From NCBI RefSeq assembly GCF_024626475.1, contig NZ_JANKHH010000006.1, positions 27,972 to 91,971 on the forward strand: a DNA stretch of 64,000 nt, written 5' to 3'. Below are positions 60,201 to 64,000 of this stretch, piece after piece (the first letter of the stretch is position 1; each line of letters starts with the position of its first letter). The notes beneath the pieces are model-generated. The model was not told the origin of the DNA and did not search any database. It saw only the letters and a list, made by a program, of their open reading frames with translations. Source of the stretch: Parerythrobacter lacustris. Its GTDB lineage: Bacteria > Pseudomonadota > Alphaproteobacteria > Sphingomonadales > Sphingomonadaceae. The translations under genes and the position numbers were made by a program.

Positions 60201-60486
60201 GAGCCGCAATATCATCACCCGCCAGCTGGAAGACGTGCCGATCCAGTTCAACGTCAACATCAACGCGCCGTTCTACAAGCTGATCGGCTCGCTCAAGGCG
60301 ATGTACGACCCCGCCTCGATCCGCGATCCGCGCGATCTCGGGCTGATCAACAGCGACGGAACGATGCGCCAGCAGTCGGTAACCGCCGAGAGTGTCGAGG
60401 CGCTGGACGACCCATCGCCTGATCCGGGCGCTCCGCCATCCTTGCCCATAGAAGAACCGGCCATTCAGCGCCGCGAAAGCGAGTAA
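57241..60486 (+). CDS. ydbH: YdbH-like intermembrane phospholipid transport protein
   Basis: A 1081-residue AsmA-like protein with one N-terminal membrane helix (RIGLIGLLLLAAILIGLWLA, about residues 26-46) and a very long beta-rich periplasmic body that should form a hydrophobic groove between the membranes. It begins MVDNPPDSTGEAASVAPRRR and ends in a disordered, Pro/Glu-rich tail. Near the C terminus the YdbH-specific part has IKIRIDGV-like IVSKIRIDGVRQGEAAS and QLEDVPIQFNVNINAPFYKLIGSLKAMYDP. Two downstream genes encode YnbE and YdbL partners, the same order as the E. coli ydbH-ynbE-ydbL operon; in E. coli YdbH is partly redundant with YhdP and TamB in phospholipid transport. The start at 57241 is set by the N-terminal helix; the Shine-Dalgarno is weak. 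Confidence 0.88.
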   Translation: MVDNPPDSTGEAASVAPRRRLRGWRRIGLIGLLLLAAILIGLWLAREQLVGGVIDRELASLDLPATYSIESIAPERQVLTNVVVGDPAAPDLTVERVVVELSYGFGLPSIGRVTLDKPRLYGTYGDNGLSFGSLDKLLFSEDETSSGLPALDVTVNDGRALIGTPYGPIGAKLQGGGDLSGGFAAMLAVNAPELNIDGCRLSSATAYGELTTASDSLGFAGPIRLREVDCPELALAWQAANLQIDAKVPTDFASADLRGVLASGRFSLGGSSVAELSGPLRLGWRDGALDATLDLEARNLAAEGLAMRAAALETSIRVRDDYGRIEAEGEVSGERANLQQWIDPALASLKQPAAGTLLEPLLAKLRSASASQLRATSFAAHFTARLSDKSTSVVIPAFELRSASGTTLVTASQLQYASGLSGVPRLAGNFRTGGAGMPALAGRMEREASGATVFRLRMDPYIDGANRLAVPEMKITQAANGALAFAGVVEAGGKLPGGSVRNLVLPLDGRWDARSGLALWNGCTTVGFDRLQYANLVLSDRDLRVCPASGKPILSQTGDGLRIAAGVAALDLSGTLADTPIRLKSGPVGFAYPGTAVAQNVDVTLGPGDSASRFTLSGLEARFDADGGVSGSFSDTRVALAAVPLDLVETGGNWRYADSRLTVTDGAFRLIDRAAPARFNPLIARDATLSLADNAILANADLRHPGSDRIVTDVAIRHDLSSGSGNARLAIDGLRFDKALQPDALTDLALGVVANVEGVVTGSGKIDWNAQSVTSSGEFSSEGLDLAAVFGPVRGARGTIRFTDLLALTTAPDQQLEVASINPGIEVRDGTIGFSLRDGQLLGVTGGSWPFMGGTLYLHPVDLNLGAAERRRYVLEVKGLDAAIFVQTLELGNIAAMGTFDGELPIVFDELGNGYIERGILNSRPPGGNLSYVGELTYQDLSPMANYAFEMLRSLDFRTMEIVIEGPLTGEIVSKIRIDGVRQGEAASRNIITRQLEDVPIQFNVNINAPFYKLIGSLKAMYDPASIRDPRDLGLINSDGTMRQQSVTAESVEALDDPSPDPGAPPSLPIEEPAIQRRESE

Positions 60487-60566
60487 ATGCCATGACCATC
60501 CTCAAATTGACCCGCGTGCGCCGTGCTGCGAAAAGGCTCCTGCAATCAGGGAGCGGAACAGACGGT

Positions 60567-60752
60567 ATGACGCACAAGGGACGATGGGCGGTTGCGGCAG
60601 TGGTTCCGTTCGCGCTTACCGGGTGCATCAATGTCAATGCCCCGACCGAGCCGATCGTTATCGAGTTGAACATCAACATCCGCCAGGAAGTGATTTACCG
60701 GCTTGCGGACGACGCAGGCAACACGATCGAAGAGAATGCCGACATCTTCTGA
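60567..60752 (+). CDS. ynbE: YnbE family outer-membrane lipoprotein
   Basis: A 61-residue lipoprotein, exactly the length of E. coli YnbE. Signal and lipobox: MTHKGRWAVAAVVPFALTGC, Cys at 20 followed by Ile-Asn, so sorting to the outer membrane is expected. The short mature part has NVNAPTEPIVIELNINIRQE followed by VIYRL, a strand that pairs with the C-terminal end of YdbH to complete the bridge in E. coli. ATG 60567 has GGGAG upstream; an earlier ATG at 60492 (6 bases after ydbH) would lengthen the protein by 25 residues and weaken the signal peptide. Middle gene of the ydbH operon. Confidence 0.85.
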   Translation: MTHKGRWAVAAVVPFALTGCINVNAPTEPIVIELNINIRQEVIYRLADDAGNTIEENADIF

Positions 60753-60777
60753 TGCACGGCGACACAGGGAAACGACC

Positions 60778-61158
60778 ATGAAGAAGCCAGTATCGCTCGC
60801 TATCGCGCTCGCTCTCTCGGCGACTGCGCTTGCCGGGACCGCCTATGCGCAGCGCGATCCGGCCTATGAGGCCGCGCGCTCTGCGGGGCAGGTCGGCGAG
60901 AAGATGGACGGATATCTCGGGATCGTCGGGGCCTCGACCCCGGCGCTCGAAGCGCTGGTGCGCGACATCAACATCAAGCGCCGCGCGGTCTATGCCGAGA
61001 AGGCGCAAGCCGCGAGTGCCACGCTTGAGGAATACGCGCTGACGGCAGGCTGCATCGCGATCTCCAAGACCGTCCCGGGCGAAAAGTACCAGGCCCCCGA
61101 CGGCAGCTGGCAAACCCGCACCAGCGCGCCCCCCATGCGCGATACCCGCTGCCCGTGA
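60778..61158 (+). CDS. ydbL: YdbL family (DUF1318) periplasmic protein
   Basis: A 126-residue exported protein with signal peptide MKKPVSLAIALALSATALAG (AYA/Q cleavage). The mature DUF1318 domain has QVGEKMDGYLGIVGASTP, VRDINIKRRAVYAEKAQA and LEEYALTAGCIAISKTVPGEKYQAPDGSW, as in E. coli YdbL, which is thought to act as a chaperone-like partner of YdbH-YnbE. Two cysteines (AGCIAIS and DTRCP) may form a disulfide. ATG 60778 has AGGGAAACG upstream. Last gene of the ydbH-ynbE-ydbL set. Confidence 0.85.
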   Translation: MKKPVSLAIALALSATALAGTAYAQRDPAYEAARSAGQVGEKMDGYLGIVGASTPALEALVRDINIKRRAVYAEKAQAASATLEEYALTAGCIAISKTVPGEKYQAPDGSWQTRTSAPPMRDTRCP

Positions 61159-61244
61159 CCGCCGGCGTCCGGCGCTGACGCGGCCCGCATCGCGTCAAGC
61201 AAGATTGCGTGCAATAAAAGCAACTCAAATCCAGCCCCCGCCGG

Positions 61245-61273
61245 TTGACTCGCCCATACCCCCCGCCTAAGGG
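61245..61273 (+). promoter_or_regulatory. Proposed promoter of the F0 operon
   Basis: TTGACT (61245-61250) and TAAGGG (61268-61273) with a 17-base spacer, about 60 bases before atpI. The -35 is the best TTGACN-type element found in the window. It is followed by a GC-rich hairpin-prone leader (GGGGGCGGCG). Confidence 0.6.
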
Positions 61274-61333
61274 GGCGGCGCCCTCGGCGGGCACCTTTTA
61301 GCCCGTGCCGGATTTCCATTGTTGGAGGAAGGC

Positions 61334-61669
61334 ATGAGCGACGAGAAGCCCGCACGGGAACCCATTGCCGAAGATGCGCGGATCGACGCGCTCGAAGCGC
61401 GGCTCAAAGCCGCACGCGAGCGTGAAGAGCAGCGCAGCCGGCCGCAGGGCACCGGGGCCGATGCGAATTATCGCAGCGGCAACCGGGTGCTGGCGGACCT
61501 CCTCGGCGGGCTTCTCGGCGGCACGGTAATCGGATGGGCGGTCGATGCCCTGTTCGGCACCGCGCCATGGGGTCTGTTGGTGGGGCTGTTCCTTGGGATA
61601 GTCGTTGCCTTCAGGAACGTGTTCCGGATGGCGAACACGCCGCCTGACGACGGTCCCGACCAGGACTGA
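61334..61669 (+). CDS. atpI: ATP synthase AtpI-like protein (gene 1 product)
   Basis: A 111-residue accessory protein of the F0 operon, thought to help c-ring assembly or bring Mg2+ to the enzyme. A charged helical N terminus (MSDEKPAREPIAEDARIDAL, then EARLKAAREREEQRSRPQG) precedes two membrane helices (LADLLGGLLGGTVIGWAVDALFG and APWGLLVGLFLGIVVAFRNVF), as in alphaproteobacterial AtpI. ATG 61334 has GGAGGAAGG upstream; the in-frame ATG at 61319 has no such site. First gene of the F0 operon; atpB starts 51 bases downstream. Confidence 0.88.
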   Translation: MSDEKPAREPIAEDARIDALEARLKAAREREEQRSRPQGTGADANYRSGNRVLADLLGGLLGGTVIGWAVDALFGTAPWGLLVGLFLGIVVAFRNVFRMANTPPDDGPDQD

Positions 61670-61720
61670 CGGGGCAGCGGGTTCGCCCATACGCAGTGCC
61701 TTTGGATTAAGGGATTTAAC

Positions 61721-62509
61721 GTGGCCGCCGAAGAAGGCAAAGTCGACCCGATGCACCAGTTCACTGTGGAGCCGCTGTTCGGCACGCAGGGCTGGGAAAT
61801 TGCCGGTTACAATCTCGCATTCACCAACAGCGCAATGTGGATGCTGGTAACGGTGATCGCGCTCACCGTGTTCATGGTCGGCGGGATGAAGCGAGAGCTG
61901 GTCCCCGGCCGCTGGCAGATGGCGGTCGAAAGCTTCACCGGCTTCATCGACAACATGCTGGAAGCAAACGTCGGCAAGGAAGGGCGCAAATATGTGCCCT
62001 ACATCTTCAGCCTGTTCATGTTCATTCTGTTCGGCAACTTGCTTGGGCTGCTACCGCTGGGCGTGCTGGGTATCCACCCGTTCACCTTCACCAGCCACTT
62101 CACCATCACCGGTGTACTGGCGATCATCAGCTTCTCGATCGTGCTGATCGTCGGCTTCTGGAAGCACGGGCTGCATTTCTTCAGCCTGTTCGTGCCGCAC
62201 GGCACCCCGCTGCCGATGGTGCCAATCATCGCACCGATCGAATTCATCAGCTTCATGGTTCGCCCGTTCAGTCTCGCGCTGCGGCTGTTCGTCGCGATGA
62301 TGGCGGGGCACGTATTGCTCAAGGTGTTGTCGAGCTTCGTGATCGGCGGGATCAATGCCGGTGCCGGCTTCGCCGCGCTGGTGAGTGTACCCAGCTTCGC
62401 CTTGATGATCGGTATCTCCGCGCTGGAGATCCTGGTGGCGGGGATCCAGGCCTATGTTTTCGCACTGCTCACGTCGCTGTACATCAACGACGCCGAGCAT
62501 CTGCACTGA
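61721..62509 (+). CDS. atpB: F0F1 ATP synthase subunit a
   Basis: The stator channel subunit of F0. The 262-residue protein starts at GTG 61721 with a short periplasmic N terminus (DPMHQFTVEPLFG), then five to six membrane helices. The essential arginine is R188 in RPFSLALRLFVAMMAGH, and the last helices contain the GISALEILVAGIQAYVFALLTSLYI stretch. EFISFMVRPFSL matches proton-driven enzymes. The c-subunit gene starts 43 bases downstream; the genes share a transcript with atpI. Confidence 0.97.
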   Translation: MAAEEGKVDPMHQFTVEPLFGTQGWEIAGYNLAFTNSAMWMLVTVIALTVFMVGGMKRELVPGRWQMAVESFTGFIDNMLEANVGKEGRKYVPYIFSLFMFILFGNLLGLLPLGVLGIHPFTFTSHFTITGVLAIISFSIVLIVGFWKHGLHFFSLFVPHGTPLPMVPIIAPIEFISFMVRPFSLALRLFVAMMAGHVLLKVLSSFVIGGINAGAGFAALVSVPSFALMIGISALEILVAGIQAYVFALLTSLYINDAEHLH

Positions 62510-62552
62510 GTTTCGTAATCAACCATCTGAATTTTCCCAAGGAGTTATTACA

Positions 62553-62786
62553 ATGGACGTAGAAGCAGCAAAGCTCGTCGGTGCGGGTCTCGCAGCCATC
62601 GGTGCCGGCATGGCTGCCATCGGTGTGGGTAACGTATTCGGTTCGTTCCTTGAGAGCGCATTGCGCAACCCCGGGGCTGCCGACAGCCAACAGGGCCGTC
62701 TGTTCATTGGCTTCGCCGCTGCCGAACTTCTCGGCCTGCTGGCATTCGTCGTTGCCATGATCCTGATTTTCGTAGCGCCGGTTTAA
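62553..62786 (+). CDS. atpE: F0F1 ATP synthase subunit c
   Basis: The 77-residue c-ring subunit, two helices in a hairpin. The glycine-rich helix 1 is GAGLAAIGAGMAAIGVGNVFG (residues 10-30), the polar loop is RNPG (38-41), and the ion-carrying carboxylate is E58 in GFAAAELLGLLAFVV. The lack of the Na+-binding set beside E58 suggests protons. ATG 62553 has AAGGAG 8 bases upstream, the strongest ribosome site in this operon, as expected for the subunit needed in many copies. A stem-loop follows before atpF'. Confidence 0.96.
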   Translation: MDVEAAKLVGAGLAAIGAGMAAIGVGNVFGSFLESALRNPGAADSQQGRLFIGFAAAELLGLLAFVVAMILIFVAPV

Positions 62787-62813
62787 ACGACCCCAAGATC
62801 AGCGATATGGTGA

Positions 62814-62836
62814 GGGCCGGTTTCAGCGACCGGCCC
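62814..62836 (+). promoter_or_regulatory. Intercistronic stem-loop between atpE and atpF'
   Basis: Eight-base perfect stem GGGCCGGT (62814-62821) with ACCGGCCC (62829-62836) and a 7-base loop, 27 bases after the atpE stop. No T-run, so it probably protects the atpE message or slows the polymerase, lowering expression of the single-copy subunits downstream. Confidence 0.5.
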
Positions 62837-62878
62837 AACGCTTCTTAAAACGATGATCGAGCCCAGGGACTCCAATCG

Positions 62879-63370
62879 ATGCCCCAGATAGCCCAACTCG
62901 CGGAAACCTATGCCAGCCAGATCTTCTGGCTGCTGATCTTCTTCGGGTTCACTTTCTTCGTCGTCGGTCGGGGCATGGTGCCCAAGGTGCTGGCGACCGT
63001 GGGCCAGCGCGACCAGCAGATCGCTGACGACCTTGCCGCTGCGCAGGCCGCACGCGACAAGGCCGACGCCGAGGAAGCAGCCTGGCGGGTGCGTGAGAAC
63101 GAGAACCGCGCTGCGGCGCAGGCGCTCGTTGCCGAAGCCAAGGCCGAAGCTGCCAGGAAGTCGGAAAAGACCATCGCTGCGACGCAGAAGCGCCTCGACA
63201 CCAGGCTGGCCGACGCCGAGCAGCGGATTGCCGCTGCCCGTGCCGAAGCGATGACCGAGGTCGAGGGCGTCGCTGCGGAAGCGGCGCAGGACATCGTCGC
63301 CCGTGTCGCGGGGGTCAAGGTGACCAAGCCAGCCGCCGCCAAGGCCGTGAAGGAGGCACTCGATGCTTGA
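62879..63370 (+). CDS. atpF': F0F1 ATP synthase subunit b'
   Basis: The second b-type peripheral stalk subunit, present in alphaproteobacteria and photosynthetic organisms. The 163-residue protein has one membrane helix (SQIFWLLIFFGFTFFVVGRGMVPKV) and a long charged coiled coil (QRDQQIADDLAAAQAARDKA, then KSEKTIAATQKRLDTRLADA). ATG 62879 has AGGGA upstream. Its end overlaps atpF by 8 bases, so the two stalk subunits are translationally coupled. Confidence 0.95.
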   Translation: MPQIAQLAETYASQIFWLLIFFGFTFFVVGRGMVPKVLATVGQRDQQIADDLAAAQAARDKADAEEAAWRVRENENRAAAQALVAEAKAEAARKSEKTIAATQKRLDTRLADAEQRIAAARAEAMTEVEGVAAEAAQDIVARVAGVKVTKPAAAKAVKEALDA

Positions 63371-63887
63371 TCTGCTCCTTGCCGCCGAGGAGGGCGCGCA
63401 CGCCGAACCGACCGCTTTCTTTCTCGAGCCCTACCAGTGGGTTTCGGTGGCGATGGTGGTGCTGATCGCAGTCTTCATCTGGAAGAAGGTGCCCGGCATG
63501 ATCACCGGCGGGCTCGACAGCAAGATCGCCGCCATCCGTGCCCAGCTTGACGAAGCCAAGGCGCTGCGTGCCGAAGCCGAGGCCCTGCGCAACGAGTACC
63601 AGGCCAAGATCGCCGGTGCCGAGCAAGATGCGCAGGCGATGATGGACAATGCCCGGCGCGAAGCCGACGCCATCCTCGTGAAGGCCGAGGCCGACAGCAG
63701 CGCGATGGTCGAACGCCGCAAGAAGATGGCGGAAGACAAGATCGCCGCTGCCGAGCGTGAAGCGATCGCGGACGTCCGCGCGACCGCAGTGATGGCCGCG
63801 ACCAAGGCCAGCCGCAAGCTGATCGCCGAGAAGCACGACGCCGGGGCCGACAAGGCGCTGGCGGACGAGGTGATCGCCGGTCTTTAA
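63363..63887 (+). CDS. atpF: F0F1 ATP synthase subunit b
   Basis: Peripheral-stalk subunit. The 174-residue protein has a short N terminus (MLDLLLAAEEGAHAEPTAFF), one membrane helix (YQWVSVAMVVLIAVFIWKKVP) and a long coiled coil (SKIAAIRAQLDEAKALRAEA, then AREADAILVKAEAD-like repeats). It overlaps the b' gene by 8 bases and ends the operon, as the F1 genes (atpHAGDC) lie elsewhere in alphaproteobacteria. A terminator follows. Confidence 0.95.
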   Translation: MLDLLLAAEEGAHAEPTAFFLEPYQWVSVAMVVLIAVFIWKKVPGMITGGLDSKIAAIRAQLDEAKALRAEAEALRNEYQAKIAGAEQDAQAMMDNARREADAILVKAEADSSAMVERRKKMAEDKIAAAEREAIADVRATAVMAATKASRKLIAEKHDAGADKALADEVIAGL

Positions 63888-63912
63888 TCGAGCCAGATCG
63901 GGAATAGGGAAG

Positions 63913-63937
63913 GGCGGTCCTGCGGGGCCGCCTTTTT
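63913..63937 (+). terminator. Intrinsic terminator of the F0 operon
   Basis: GGCGGTCC (63913-63920) with GGGGCCGCC (63924-63932), small TGCG-type loop, then TTTTT. Nearly the same element as the one after the outer-membrane gene at 47113. The last 60 bases of the window show no further feature. Confidence 0.88.
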
Positions 63938-64000
63938 CGTGTCAGGACTGGAGACACCCAGCCCGAACGGGAATTGGAGTAGTGTTGGCTAGAAGCTAAG

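Overview
The window is chromosomal DNA from an alphaproteobacterium, most likely a sphingomonad of the Erythrobacteraceae type (Erythrobacter, Qipengyuania, Altererythrobacter and relatives). The evidence is high GC, a CckA hybrid kinase and a CpdR regulator, LexA boxes of the alphaproteobacterial GTTC-N7-GTTC form, recA followed by alaS, a separate F0 operon with both b' and b subunits, a SapC-family protein, and promoters of TTGnnn-N17-TAnnnG type. No prophage, insertion sequence, integrase or CRISPR array is visible. Almost all of it is housekeeping DNA with small, lineage-specific additions.

Layout. 1-6.2 kb: greB (cut by the window edge) behind a Slt-type lytic transglycosylase, then dapA, a DUF805 membrane protein, an AstE/aspartoacylase-like metallohydrolase, smpB and a DUF2062 protein. 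6.2-13.3 kb: cckA, then two back-to-back duplications, a pair of secreted tail-collar-domain proteins and a pair of DUF4139 proteins. 13.3-18.8 kb: SOS-controlled recA, a methyltransferase, alaS. 18.8-24.8 kb (minus strand): a CPA2 antiporter, a GNAT-nitrilase fusion, icd, a small SH3-like protein, a complete tRNA-Val(GAC) unit and cpdR. 24.8-32.2 kb: N-formylglutamate amidohydrolase, SapC, an FAD oxidase, a DEAD-box helicase and some unknowns. 32.5-37.8 kb: uvrD with its own LexA box, a coupled unknown gene, rsmD and rluB. 37.8-46.3 kb: a Rieske oxygenase, an AmpG-like permease, then folC, accD, trpA and trpB. 46.6-52.5 kb: an outer-membrane barrel gene, trpF, a lipoprotein, a lapA-pyrF-VOC-VOC-SIMPL operon and purB. 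52.6-61.2 kb: an unknown protein with possible Cys-His catalytic residues, a DUF3857/transglutaminase/TPR protein, radC and a ydbH-ynbE-ydbL set. 61.2-63.9 kb: the F0 operon atpI-atpB-atpE-atpF'-atpF, with a promoter in front and a terminator behind.

How the genes connect. cckA and cpdR belong to the CtrA cell-cycle network. recA and uvrD carry matching LexA boxes that overlap their promoter elements. The trpFBA-accD-folC block, normally compact, is interrupted here by an opposite-strand outer-membrane gene and by two small membrane-protein genes. Seven long imperfect palindromes lie between 32.4 and 47.3 kb, each just downstream of a minus-strand stop codon. YdbH, YnbE and YdbL point to an envelope lipid-transport bridge.

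All function calls are by reading translated sequence without database searches. Promoters and terminators are pattern matches only.
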